From Citreimonas sp042096055 (GTDB lineage: Bacteria; Pseudomonadota; Alphaproteobacteria; Rhodobacterales; Rhodobacteraceae), in the NCBI RefSeq assembly GCF_042096055.1, contig NZ_JBELMH010000001.1, positions 1-64,000 of the forward strand: a DNA stretch of 64,000 nt, read 5' to 3'. Position 1 is the first letter of the stretch; each line of letters opens with the position of its first letter. The position numbers and the translations under genes were made by a program. Shown here one piece after another: positions 19,199 to 29,411 of the stretch. The notes under the pieces were generated by a model. That model was not told the DNA's origin. It ran no database searches and saw only the letters and a list, made by a program, of their open reading frames with translations.

Positions 19199-19815
19199 GC
19201 GCGCACCGGGTTGACGTTGGCGCGGCCCCACCACGGCAGATCGATGCCCAGATGCGCCGCCAGCCGCGCCCGGGCGTCCGGGCCTGCCACGTCGAGTTCC
19301 AGGAACCGCGGGTCGTCGCCGAACACGTCGCGCAGCATGTCGTAATGGCCCGCGATCCAGCGCACGCGCTGGGCGTCGGTCGCGCCGTAACCCGCGGGCA
19401 GGCCGGGCACCGCGCCGCCGGGCAGGCGTTCCTCGCCCAGGCCCTGCCAGCGCCGCATGCTGTCCGAGATCGCCTCGGCCGGGCGGATCGTGGCGACGAA
19501 CAGCAGCCCCGGCCGCGCGACGCGCATCGCCTTCAGCACCGCGAAATCGCATTGCGGCCAGAAGGACCGCGCGCCCTTCAACCCGCTGATCTCGGTCAGC
19601 GCGTCGAAGCGGTCGAGCCTTGCCAGCGGATCGCCGGTCTCGAAGTAGCCGTCGTAGATCTGCCGTCCCACGAAGGTGCCCGACAGCTTCGCGGGATGGC
19701 CTTCGCCGTGCCGCAACTTGTGGTCGGCCACGCGCCAGCCCGCGGCCCGCAGCGCGGTAGCCAGCGTCGTGGTGCCCGACTTGGGCAGCCCGAGGTTCAC
19801 CACGCGCACGCTCAT
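19195..19815 (-). CDS. Sulfotransferase family protein
   Basis: PAPS-dependent sulfotransferase-like protein of 206 residues with an intact 5'-phosphosulfate loop LGLPKSGTTTLATAL (8-22). A second phosphate-binding region is plausible at FVATIRPAEAISDSMRRW. It is short compared with typical 250-300-residue sulfotransferases. It is flanked by ATGA and GTGA overlaps with two glycosyltransferase genes, so all three are one translational unit. I infer sulfation of a glycan built by its neighbours; the acceptor cannot be determined. Confidence 0.82.
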   Translation of the reverse strand: MSVRVVNLGLPKSGTTTLATALRAAGWRVADHKLRHGEGHPAKLSGTFVGRQIYDGYFETGDPLARLDRFDALTEISGLKGARSFWPQCDFAVLKAMRVARPGLLFVATIRPAEAISDSMRRWQGLGEERLPGGAVPGLPAGYGATDAQRVRWIAGHYDMLRDVFGDDPRFLELDVAGPDARARLAAHLGIDLPWWGRANVNPVRA

Positions 19816-20861
19816 GCGAGGCCCAGCTCGGCCGCCAGAGCGGCCTCGGCCTCGGGGATCGTCGGCAGCGCCTGCAGGTGGCGGGCGAAGGCGGCACGCT
19901 CGGGGTCCGACAGCAGCGCGGCGATCCGGGCGCGGTGGGCGGCGACGCAGGCCGCGTGCGCCTGCGCCACGGCCGGGTCGGCGCGCAAAGCCGCGACCGC
20001 CGCACGCGTCGCGTCGCGGTAGCGCAGGATCGACCGGTCGGCCCAGGCGCTGTCGTTGCGGTCGCGCCAGTAATCCGCGTCGAAGACGCGGCCCGCGCGG
20101 TTCACGTCGCCGCGCGCGATCTTGACCAGGAAGCTTTCGACCGAGCGCAGCGGATAGTGGTTGAGCGTGGCGAAGCGGCGCGCGCCCCGCGCGGGGATAC
20201 TGCGCAGTTGGCCTTTCTCGGCCGCATCCCGGAACGCAGCCGGCACCGGCCGCCCCGACGCGTCGGTCCACGCCGACGGACCGGCGGTCCCCTTGCGGAA
20301 ATAGGGCCGGTGCGCGCCGAAATACTGCAACGGGAAGTCGCCGCGCACCAGCGTCTTGACCTCGATCGAAAGCGAGCCGCACCAGATGTCGGGGTCGTGG
20401 CAGCGGTCGAATTGCTTGGTCACGGGACGATCCTCGAACGCCAGAACGCCACCGTTGGCGAAGAACTGGAACGGGACCGAGATCGCCTGCGGGTCGCCGC
20501 AGGCCTCGATCAGCGCGCCGATCGTGTGGTCGCCCGCGTGCACGTTCAGGAACTCGTCCACGTCCGCCACCCAGACCCAGTCGGCGCGTGCGACGACAGG
20601 CTGGCGGGCCGCGTCGCGCAGCGCCTCCATCTGGTAGTTCCGCCCCTGTGCGGGGTTGGGCAGATGCGTCAGCCACCCCTGCGTCGCCAGCGCGTCGAGC
20701 AGGACGTCGGTGCCGTCATCGCAATCGTTCGAGTAGACCAAAAAGTCGCGCACCCCCAGCACGCGGTTGTGCGCCAGCCATTCGAGGATGAACGGCCCCT
20801 CGTTCTTCACGCAGGTCACCGCGGTCACGCCGGGCGCCGCGCGCTGTGGCTTCGTGTTCAT
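19812..20861 (-). CDS. GT2-type glycosyltransferase
   Basis: Cytosolic glycosyltransferase of 349 residues of the GT2_4 type. The nucleotide-binding start is VTAVTCVKNEGPFILEWL (12-29), then YSNDCDDGTDVLLDAL, and the DxD-like ADVDEFLNVHAGD (99-111) coordinates the metal. The C-terminal 60 residues are Ala/Arg-rich helices. First gene of the glycosyltransferase, sulfotransferase, fusion operon, divergent from the MoxR gene. It is clearly related to the C-terminal domain of the 754-residue protein two genes downstream. Confidence 0.85.
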   Translation of the reverse strand: MNTKPQRAAPGVTAVTCVKNEGPFILEWLAHNRVLGVRDFLVYSNDCDDGTDVLLDALATQGWLTHLPNPAQGRNYQMEALRDAARQPVVARADWVWVADVDEFLNVHAGDHTIGALIEACGDPQAISVPFQFFANGGVLAFEDRPVTKQFDRCHDPDIWCGSLSIEVKTLVRGDFPLQYFGAHRPYFRKGTAGPSAWTDASGRPVPAAFRDAAEKGQLRSIPARGARRFATLNHYPLRSVESFLVKIARGDVNRAGRVFDADYWRDRNDSAWADRSILRYRDATRAAVAALRADPAVAQAHAACVAAHRARIAALLSDPERAAFARHLQALPTIPEAEAALAAELGLA

Positions 20862-21010
20862 GTCATGCCCCGGCCGGTGCCGTCCTTCGCTGCCGGCGTC
20901 GTGCTACAGGCGGAATCGGGCAGGCTTATGGCGGGCGCGCGCGTGCGAGACTGGCGTCGCTATTGACCGGTGCGCGGCCGGCGGGCATCCCGGTGACAGG
21001 GAGACACGCC

Positions 21011-21919
21011 ATGACCATACCCGACTCCATCGACGCCGTTCAGCAGCGGCTTTCCGAGGCAGGCTATGTCTGCGGCCGGCCGCTCGCGACGGTGGTGTTC
21101 CTGTCGCTGCGCCTGGGCCGGCCGCTGTTCCTGGAAGGCGAGGCCGGCACCGGCAAGACCGAGATAGCCAAGGCGCTGGCCGCCTGCCTCGACCGGCCGC
21201 TGATCCGGCTGCAATGCTACGAGGGGCTGGATGCCGCGAGCGCCGTCTACGAATGGAACTTCGCCGCACAGATGATCGCCATCCGCACCGCCGAGGCCGG
21301 CGGCGGGGCAGACCGCGCGGCGCTTCAGGCCGAGCTTTTTGGCCCCGATTACCTGATCGAGCGTCCCCTGCTGCAGGCGATGCGCGGCTCGGACCGCGGC
21401 GCGCCGATCCTGCTGATCGACGAGCTCGACCGCACCGACGAGCCGTTCGAGGCCTTCCTGCTCGAGGCGCTGTCCGACTTCCAGGTGACCATCCCCGAGT
21501 TGGGTACGATCAAGGCCGCCGAGCCGCCGATCGTCATCCTCACCTCGAACCGCACGCGGGAGGTGCACGACGCGCTCAAGCGCCGCTGCCTCTACCACTG
21601 GGTCGACTACCCGAGTTTCGACCGGGAGATCGAGATCCTCGAGGCGCGGGCCCCCGAACTGCCTGCCACGCTGTCGCGCCAGGTGGTGGCCTTCGTGCAG
21701 CGCCTGCGGACCGAGGACATCTTCAAGAAACCCGGCGTGGCCGAGACCATCGACTGGGCGAAATGCCTGCTGGCGCTCGACGTGGTCGAGCTGTCGCCGG
21801 AAATCATCGCCGACACGCTGGGCGCGATCCTGAAATACCAGGACGACATCCAGAAGCTGCAGGGCTCGGAGGCGCGGCGCCTTCTGGACGAGGCGAAAGC
21901 CGGGATCGAGGCGGCCTGA
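21011..21919 (+). CDS. MoxR-family AAA+ ATPase
   Basis: Chaperone-like AAA+ ATPase of 302 residues. Walker A is LEGEAGTGKTEIAKAL, Walker B is APILLIDELDRTDEPF, sensor 1 is IVILTSNRTRE, and an arginine finger region lies at ALKRRCLYHWVDYP. The ATG at 21011 is preceded by AGGGAGA with 7 nt spacing. It is followed after 3 bp by a VWA-domain protein, the standard MoxR/CoxE pairing that activates or matures metal-centre or membrane complexes. No carbon-monoxide dehydrogenase or other obvious client gene is adjacent, so the client is unknown. Confidence 0.93.
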   Translation: MTIPDSIDAVQQRLSEAGYVCGRPLATVVFLSLRLGRPLFLEGEAGTGKTEIAKALAACLDRPLIRLQCYEGLDAASAVYEWNFAAQMIAIRTAEAGGGADRAALQAELFGPDYLIERPLLQAMRGSDRGAPILLIDELDRTDEPFEAFLLEALSDFQVTIPELGTIKAAEPPIVILTSNRTREVHDALKRRCLYHWVDYPSFDREIEILEARAPELPATLSRQVVAFVQRLRTEDIFKKPGVAETIDWAKCLLALDVVELSPEIIADTLGAILKYQDDIQKLQGSEARRLLDEAKAGIEAA

Positions 21920-21922
21920 GCC

Positions 21923-23176
21923 GTGGCGGAATACGCCCCGCTCGAGTTGCCTGAGACGCCGCGCCTGGCGCAGAACATCGTGCATTTCGCCCGCGCCCTG
22001 CGCCGCGCCGGCCTGCCGGTGGGAACGGGGCGCGTGCTCGACGCGATCCGCGCGGTCGAGGCTGCGGGCTTCACCGAGCGCACCGATTTCTACTGGACGC
22101 TGCATGCCTGCTTCGTCAGCCGCCCCGAACACCGCGTGGTCTTCGCGCAGGTCTTCCGTCTTTACTGGCGCGACCCGCGGTTCCTGGAACACATGATGGC
22201 GATGATGCTGCCGGCCGTGCGTGGCGTGCAGGAGGAACGCATCGCCCAGGCGGCCGAGAAACGCGCCGCGCAGGCGCTGCTGGACGATCTCGTCCCCGAA
22301 GCGCCCGAACGCGACGAGGAGCGCGAGGAAGAAACCAAGGTCGAGGTCGACGCCTCGATGACCATGTCGGCAGAGGAGAAGCTGCGTACTCTCGACTTCG
22401 AGCAGATGTCGACCGACGAGATCGCGCAGGCCAAGCGCATGCTGTCCCGCCTGCGGCTGCCGGTGAAACCGATCGAGAGCCGCCGCGCCCAGGCCTCGGC
22501 GCTGGGGCGGCAGATCGACCGCGCGCGCACGATCCGGGGCGCTTTGCGCACAGGGGGCGAAGTCCGCAGGATCGCGCGCACCCGGCCGCGCCCGCGCTGG
22601 CCGAACCTCGTCGTGCTGTGCGACATCTCGGGCTCGATGTCGCAATACTCGCGCATGGTGCTGCATTTCCTGCACGCGGTCGCCAACGAGAAGGGCGCCG
22701 GCTGGGCCAAGGTGCACGCCTTCACCTTCGGCACGCGGCTGACCAACATCACCCGGCATCTGGCCACCCGCGACGTGGACGCCGCGCTCAAGGCCGCCGG
22801 CGCGCAGGCGCAGGACTGGGAGGGCGGCACCCGGATCGGCCAGTGCCTGCACGATTTCAACCGCGATTGGTCGCGCCGCGTTATGGGGCAGGGCGCCGTG
22901 GTGCTGCTGATCACCGACGGGCTCGACCGCGATGACGCGGGCGCGCTGGGCCACGAGATGGAGCGCCTGCACCTGTCCGCGCGGCACCTCATCTGGCTCA
23001 ACCCGCTGCTGCGCTGGGACGGCTTCGCGCCCAAGGCCGCCGGGATCCGTGCGATGCTGCCGCATGTCGATAGCTTCCGCGCCGGCCACAACGTCGCCTC
23101 GCTCGAGGCGCTGGCCGAGGCGATCTCGCGCCGCGACGACCCGGGCGAGAAGGCACGCCTGCTGGCCACGCTCTGA
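21923..23176 (+). CDS. VWA domain protein, CoxE-like
   Basis: Partner of the MoxR ATPase, 417 residues, GTG start. The N-terminal helical part (about 1-220) contains a strongly charged stretch (DEEREEETKVEVDA, near 135). The C-terminal VWA domain has an intact MIDAS start VLCDISGSMSQYSRM and a later LLITDGLDRD. This CoxE-type layout (helical region, then VWA) is seen in cobalt-chelatase-like and CoxDE pairs. It ends 108 bp before the OmpA-family gene. Confidence 0.92.
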   Translation: MAEYAPLELPETPRLAQNIVHFARALRRAGLPVGTGRVLDAIRAVEAAGFTERTDFYWTLHACFVSRPEHRVVFAQVFRLYWRDPRFLEHMMAMMLPAVRGVQEERIAQAAEKRAAQALLDDLVPEAPERDEEREEETKVEVDASMTMSAEEKLRTLDFEQMSTDEIAQAKRMLSRLRLPVKPIESRRAQASALGRQIDRARTIRGALRTGGEVRRIARTRPRPRWPNLVVLCDISGSMSQYSRMVLHFLHAVANEKGAGWAKVHAFTFGTRLTNITRHLATRDVDAALKAAGAQAQDWEGGTRIGQCLHDFNRDWSRRVMGQGAVVLLITDGLDRDDAGALGHEMERLHLSARHLIWLNPLLRWDGFAPKAAGIRAMLPHVDSFRAGHNVASLEALAEAISRRDDPGEKARLLATL

Positions 23177-23284
23177 CCCCGCGCGGCACCGGCGGCGGTT
23201 TTCCGCTCGACACGATCTGCCCGGCAACCAACCATCTTCCCGCGCGTTGTGCCCGTGAATTGAGCACAATTGAAGGAGCCCGCC

Positions 23285-25288
23285 ATGCAGCGCGCCGACC
23301 GCACCATCGCTTCCACCCTCGCCTTGACGCTCGCCCTTTCGGGGCCGCTTTCGGCACAGCAGATGGCCGATGGCCTGACCGACCTGCCCGAAGCCACGCA
23401 GGCGCGCCTCGATGAACTGGCCGCTGCCTGCGAAGAGACGGGCACGCTTCCCGAAGACGTCGAGGACGCGCTGAGCGACCTCGATTGCGCGACGGTTCAG
23501 GAGATGGCCGCGACCGGCGCCTCGGGCGAAGCCGAAGCCGAGGTCGAAGGTGCGGCCGAGGTCGAGGCTGAGGCGGACGCCGAAACCGACGTTTCGGAAG
23601 AGGCCGGCGAGGCTGCGGAAGAAGCGGCCGATGCCGTGGAAGGTGCTGCGGAAGGTGCGGCCAACGCCGCCGACCAGGCGCTCGATAACGCCGAAGGCCT
23701 GGCCGAGGATGCGGTAGAGGGTGTCGGTGACGCAGCCGCTGCGACGGCCGAGGCCGCCGAGACCGCGGCTGAAGAAGCCGAGGCCGAAGTCGAAGCCGAG
23801 GCGGAAGCTGAAGCGACCGCCGAGAGCGAGACGGAAACCACCTCGGAAGCGACCGAGACTGACGCGCAATCGGACGCGACCGCCCAGGCCGATGCGACCG
23901 CTGACGCTGATGCCGAGGTCGAAGCCGAAGCCGAAGCCGGTGCGGAAGCCGCCACCGACGCCGACACAGGAACCGGCGACTCCGTCGCCGAGGACGATCT
24001 GCGCCGCGCGCTCGAAGAGGGCGCCGACGAGACGCTCGACCAGGGCCGGGCGGACACCGAGACCGCGACCGACGGCGAAGCCGCCGCCGAGGCGGAAGCC
24101 GGGACCGACACCCAGGCTGATGCGGAAGCCGACGCCGCGACCGAAGCCGAGGCAACTGAATCCGTCGAAGGTCCTGAGGACATCGTGCCGATGGACGCCC
24201 AGGCCCAGGCCGACGCGCTGGCCGAGGACGAGGAAGGCACCACCGCCGCCGCGGCCGCGACCGACGACGCCTCGGCCGAAGCCGAGCCGGAGATGACCGA
24301 GGAGGTCGTCACCGAGGAGGACGTGCGCCAGTCGTCGGAGGATTTCGGTGCAGCATTCGGTGCAGCGAGCGCTTCGGCCCGCGACGATGACGACGACGAT
24401 GACGACAACAACAACACGCTGCGCAACGCGGCGCTGCTCGGCCTCGGCGCCGTCGCGCTGAGCGAGATCCTGCGCGGCAACGAGCGTGTTGTCTCCAACA
24501 GCGGCGACCGTGTCGTGATCGAGGACCAGGGCCAGCTGCGCGTTCTGCGCAACGACGACGTCCTGCTGCGCCGCCCCGGCGCCGAGGTGCAGTCCTACCA
24601 GTACAACGACGGCTCGACGCGCCAGGTCATCACCTATGACGACGGCACCACGGTCGAGACGGTCCGCACCGTCGAGGGCCGCGTGCTGCGCCGCACCCGG
24701 ACGCTGCCCGACGGCACCGAGATCGTGCTGTTCGACGACACGCAGCAATCGCAGAACGTGGACGTGACGACGCTGCCGCAGGCCGATGACGGCCCGCGCT
24801 TCAACTTCCAGCAGGTCACCGAGGACGAGCTGGTCGCCGCGCTGGGCGCCAACGCGCCGCAGGGCGTGAACCGGACCTTCTCGCTCAACCAGATCCGCAA
24901 CATCGACGCGGTGCGCGAGCTGGCGCCCGAGATCGCCGTGGACACGATCAACTTCGAGACCGGCTCGGCCGCGATCCGTCCCACCGAGGCGCAGGAACTG
25001 GCCGCGCTGGGCAACGCCATGCGCCGGATCATCGAGCGTGACCCCGACGAGGTGTTCCTGATCGAAGGCCACACCGACGCCGTGGGCAGCGCGGCCTACA
25101 ACCTCGCCCTGTCCGACCGCCGCGCGGAATCGCTGGCGCTGGCGCTGACCGAGTACTTCGACGTGCCGCCGTCGAACATGGTCCTGCAGGGCTACGGCGA
25201 ATCCGACCTGCTGGTCGAGACGTCGGGCGCCGAGGTGCGCAACCGTCGCGCCGCAGTGCGCCGCATCACGCCGCTGCTGCGCCAGTAA
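23285..25288 (+). CDS. OmpA-family protein with a long acidic Ala/Glu/Asp-rich region
   Basis: Predicted secreted/envelope protein of 667 residues. There is a signal peptide (about 1-25, ending GPLSAQQ) and a short folded segment with two cysteines (49, 68). Residues about 80-345 are low-complexity, made almost only of A, E, D, T, V, with a block of eight Asp at 367-374 followed by NNN and a hydrophobic helix LLGLGAVALSEIL. The C-terminal OmpA peptidoglycan-binding domain (about 553-667) has TINFETGSAAI, LIEGHTDAVGSAAYN and LSDRRAESLA. AAGGAG at 23273-23278 sets the ATG at 23285. An intrinsic terminator follows. The acidic region may span the periplasm or bind cations (inference). Confidence 0.9.
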   Translation: MQRADRTIASTLALTLALSGPLSAQQMADGLTDLPEATQARLDELAAACEETGTLPEDVEDALSDLDCATVQEMAATGASGEAEAEVEGAAEVEAEADAETDVSEEAGEAAEEAADAVEGAAEGAANAADQALDNAEGLAEDAVEGVGDAAAATAEAAETAAEEAEAEVEAEAEAEATAESETETTSEATETDAQSDATAQADATADADAEVEAEAEAGAEAATDADTGTGDSVAEDDLRRALEEGADETLDQGRADTETATDGEAAAEAEAGTDTQADAEADAATEAEATESVEGPEDIVPMDAQAQADALAEDEEGTTAAAAATDDASAEAEPEMTEEVVTEEDVRQSSEDFGAAFGAASASARDDDDDDDDNNNTLRNAALLGLGAVALSEILRGNERVVSNSGDRVVIEDQGQLRVLRNDDVLLRRPGAEVQSYQYNDGSTRQVITYDDGTTVETVRTVEGRVLRRTRTLPDGTEIVLFDDTQQSQNVDVTTLPQADDGPRFNFQQVTEDELVAALGANAPQGVNRTFSLNQIRNIDAVRELAPEIAVDTINFETGSAAIRPTEAQELAALGNAMRRIIERDPDEVFLIEGHTDAVGSAAYNLALSDRRAESLALALTEYFDVPPSNMVLQGYGESDLLVETSGAEVRNRRAAVRRITPLLRQ

Positions 25289-25316
25289 AGGCTACGCCAC
25301 GAATAATCGACAAGCG

Positions 25317-25347
25317 CCGCCTCGCCCCCACCGGGCGTGGCGGTTTT
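25317..25347 (+). terminator. Intrinsic terminator after the OmpA-family gene
   Basis: The stem has arms CCGCC-T-CGCCC and GGGCG-T-GGCGG with one T-T mismatch and the loop CCACC, followed by TTTT at 25344-25347. It starts 29 bp after the OmpA-family stop on the same strand and should separate it from the glyoxalase-fold gene. Confidence 0.75.
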
Positions 25348-25441
25348 CGTTCATGTCGGGTGCTCGCGGCGACGGACGCAATCGTCTGGACAAGCCGCGC
25401 GTGCATCGTAGAGTGCCCCCGAGCAGCAAACGAGCGTGCAC

Positions 25442-25804
25442 ATGGTCCCGGTAACCTTTCGCGAGATCGCCCCGATCTTCCGCAGTTTCGACGAGGCGAA
25501 GGCCCGCGCGTTCTACATCGACTGGTTGGGCTTCGAGGTGGAGTTCGAGCACCGCACGGCGCCCGACCTGCCGCTCTACATGGGCCTGCGCCGCGCCGGT
25601 TTCGTGGTGCACCTGTCCGAACATCACGGCGACGCCACGCCCGGCAGCACGGCCTTCGTTCGGATGAGCGGGATCGAGGCTTTTCACGCCGAGATCACCG
25701 CGCGCCCCTATGCGAACAACCGTCCCGGTCTCGACCGGATGCCTTGGGGGCTTCAGGTCGAGGTCACCGATCCGTTCGGCAACCGTATCCGCTTCTGCGA
25801 ATAG
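25442..25804 (+). CDS. Glyoxalase/bleomycin-resistance superfamily protein
   Basis: Small VOC-fold protein of 120 residues: PIFRSFDEAKARAFYIDWLGFEVEFEH is the first beta-alpha-beta unit and WGLQVEVTDPFGNRIRF is the closing unit typical of the family. An upstream in-frame GTG (25436) is possible; ATG 25442 is chosen because the conserved fold starts right after it. It is monocistronic, between an intrinsic terminator and the convergent prfC. The fold is seen in glyoxalases, antibiotic-binding proteins and dioxygenases; the substrate is unknown. Confidence 0.88.
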   Translation: MVPVTFREIAPIFRSFDEAKARAFYIDWLGFEVEFEHRTAPDLPLYMGLRRAGFVVHLSEHHGDATPGSTAFVRMSGIEAFHAEITARPYANNRPGLDRMPWGLQVEVTDPFGNRIRFCE

Positions 25805-25837
25805 GCCCGGCCCGCAGGGAAGCGTCGCGAACCGGCG

Positions 25838-27445
<1,608 letters not shown>

Positions 27446-27519
27446 GGCTGCGTGATAGGCCCGCCCGCATGGCTTGGCAAGCGGGCGCGCCGCGCCGTGG
27501 CAAGGCGCATGCGCGTCGC

Positions 27520-28515
27520 TCAGCCCAGCGAGGCGCGGCGCAACAGGTCGGCCGCGTCCGGGGCCAGGGCGGCCTCGCCGAGGTCGAGCGCGGGCGCCGT
27601 GCTTTGGCCGTGCGCGGGCAGCAGCAGGGCGGGTTCGGCCGCGTCGGGCAGGGCCGCGCCGGTGCGGTCGTCGACCAGCATGGATTCCGCGGCGATGCCC
27701 TCGGCGTAGACGATCTGGTGCCGGTCGAAGAGCATCTGGAAATAGTCGACGAAGCCGCCCTCGATCCGCGCGACGCTGTCGCCGTTGACCAGCTGGCGGG
27801 CGCGGACCATCACCTCGGCCCGGCCGGCGCCCAGCGCGTCGCGCCGCTGGTAGACCAGCAGCCGGTGGTCCGGGCTGACGGTCAGGTCGCCCGCGTTGTG
27901 AAGCGTGCCCGCGCGGATGCGGATCGGCGCGAAGGCCCCGGTGGCGCGCACCGTGTGGTGGCCGATCCAGCGCAGCGGCTGCGGGCCATCGTCGCGGGTC
28001 AGGATGCGGTCGCCGGGCGCCAGTGCCTCGACCGGAACCTGCGCGCCGCCGGCCAGCGCGATGCGCGTGCCGCGCGTGAAGGACATGCAGGCCGCGCGGG
28101 CATAGCGCGCCAGCGCGTCGCCGTCGGTGCCGATCAGCGCGTAGTCGCGCCCCGGGTGCAGATCCCCCAGCGGCAGGGCGTGGACCGCGACCAGCAGGCC
28201 CGCCGCGTCCGTCTCGACCAGCACCAGCATCTCGACCGTCGCGCCGTCGGTCGCCATCATAGTGGCGCAGCAATCCAGATGCACGCACCCGCGGGGTTGG
28301 CCGACGGGGCTATCCTCGGCCACCACGAAGGGCGGCGCGCCAAGGACCCGCAGCGCGCCCGGCGCGGCCAGCGCGGGGTCCAGCCGGTAGACGTCGCAGG
28401 GCTGCATCTCCGATGCTGGCGCCAGCGTATCGCCCAGGTTCGCACCGTCGACCACGCGCAGTGCCGCGCCCGGCAGAACCATCAGCCCCTGCGCGGCCCC
28501 CGTTGCGCCCGTCAT
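27520..28515 (-). CDS. Hint domain (Hedgehog/intein-type) protein
   Basis: Protein of about 331 residues. An N-terminal region of unknown fold is followed by a Hint_2-type domain: CMSFTRGTRIALAGGAQVPVEALAPGDRILT, then PLRWIGHHTVRATG, and VSPDHRLLVYQ. The Cys and the terminal His region match the autoprocessing core. Many roseobacter proteins of this kind are type I secreted, but no RTX repeats are visible here. The start is uncertain: ATG 28515 has GGAG at 8 nt, while upstream in-frame ATGs (28554, 28572) lack a Shine-Dalgarno. Divergent from the SDR at 28627. Confidence 0.8.
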   Translation of the reverse strand: MTGATGAAQGLMVLPGAALRVVDGANLGDTLAPASEMQPCDVYRLDPALAAPGALRVLGAPPFVVAEDSPVGQPRGCVHLDCCATMMATDGATVEMLVLVETDAAGLLVAVHALPLGDLHPGRDYALIGTDGDALARYARAACMSFTRGTRIALAGGAQVPVEALAPGDRILTRDDGPQPLRWIGHHTVRATGAFAPIRIRAGTLHNAGDLTVSPDHRLLVYQRRDALGAGRAEVMVRARQLVNGDSVARIEGGFVDYFQMLFDRHQIVYAEGIAAESMLVDDRTGAALPDAAEPALLLPAHGQSTAPALDLGEAALAPDAADLLRRASLG

Positions 28516-28626
28516 CGTGATCGCTCCGTCCCGGTCGTCGTATGGGGTTTGCATGTCATTGGAATGTGGCATCTTATGGCCGCGCATCCGGCCTTTCGCC
28601 GGCACAGGCAACGACAGGAGAGCCGC

Positions 28627-29406
28627 ATGGATCTGGGCATTCGTGGAAAACGCGCGCTGGTCTGCGCCTCGTCCAAGGGACTGGGGCGCGGCTGCGCCGA
28701 GGCGCTGGCCGAGGCCGGCGTCGACCTGGTGCTGAACGCCCGCGGCGCCGAGGCGCTCGACGCCACCGCACAGGCGATCCGCGACCGCCACCAGGTGCAG
28801 GTGACCACCGTGGCCGCCGACATCACGTCCGAGGATGGCCGCGCGCGGGTGCTGGACGCGGCGGGCGAGATCGACATCCTGGTCACCAACGCAGGTGGGC
28901 CCCCGCCGGGGATGTGGCAGGACTGGACGCGCGACGATTTCATCGCGGCGCTGGATGCCAACATGCTCACGCCGATCGCGCTGATGACCGCGCTGATGCC
29001 CCCGATGATCGAGCGCGGCTGGGGCCGGGTGGTCAACATCACCAGCCAGTCGGTCAAGGGGCCGATCGCGCAGCTGGGCCTCTCGAACTCGGCCCGCGCG
29101 GGCCTCACGGGCTACGTCGCCGGCACCGCGCGGCAGGTCGCCCCGCATGGCGTGATCGTGAACAACCTGCTGCCCGGCATCCACGCCACCGACCGCGCCG
29201 ACCAGCTCGACGGCGGCGTGGCCGAGCGCGAGGGCATCACGCTCGACGAGGCGCGCGCCCGGCGCCGCGCCACGCTGCCCGCCCGCCGCTATGGCTCGGC
29301 CGAGGATTTCGGCGCCATGTGCGCCTTCCTGTGTTCGCAGCGCGTGGGCTTCATGGTGGGCCAGAACGTGCTGCTGGACGGCGGCGGCATCAATGCGACC
29401 TTCTAG
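28627..29406 (+). CDS. Atypical SDR family protein lacking the Tyr-Lys catalytic pair
   Basis: Rossmann-fold SDR-like protein of 259 residues. The N-terminal LVCASSKGLGRGCAEAL replaces the usual TGxxxGxG first glycine. ILVTNAGGPPPG is near 85-95, and NITSQSVK holds Ser140. Where YxxxK should be, the sequence is LSNSARAGL, so Tyr is Ser153 and Lys is Arg157. The motif GQNVLLDGG closes the fold. It matches a known atypical group annotated as beta-ketoacyl-ACP reductase-like (CDD cd05344 type), whose chemistry is unproven. AGGAG precedes the ATG. It is followed after 5 bp by an AlkC-like repair gene, so the two are co-expressed. Confidence 0.88.
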   Translation: MDLGIRGKRALVCASSKGLGRGCAEALAEAGVDLVLNARGAEALDATAQAIRDRHQVQVTTVAADITSEDGRARVLDAAGEIDILVTNAGGPPPGMWQDWTRDDFIAALDANMLTPIALMTALMPPMIERGWGRVVNITSQSVKGPIAQLGLSNSARAGLTGYVAGTARQVAPHGVIVNNLLPGIHATDRADQLDGGVAEREGITLDEARARRRATLPARRYGSAEDFGAMCAFLCSQRVGFMVGQNVLLDGGGINATF

Positions 29407-29411
29407 GCGCC

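Noticed and set aside
20960..25072. Open frame of about 1370 codons on the minus strand, antisense to the MoxR, VWA and OmpA genes
   Set aside because: It is rich in His, Arg, Gly and Leu, has no domain motif and opposes three clear genes with Shine-Dalgarno sites. High GC codon third positions leave the antisense frame free of stops.
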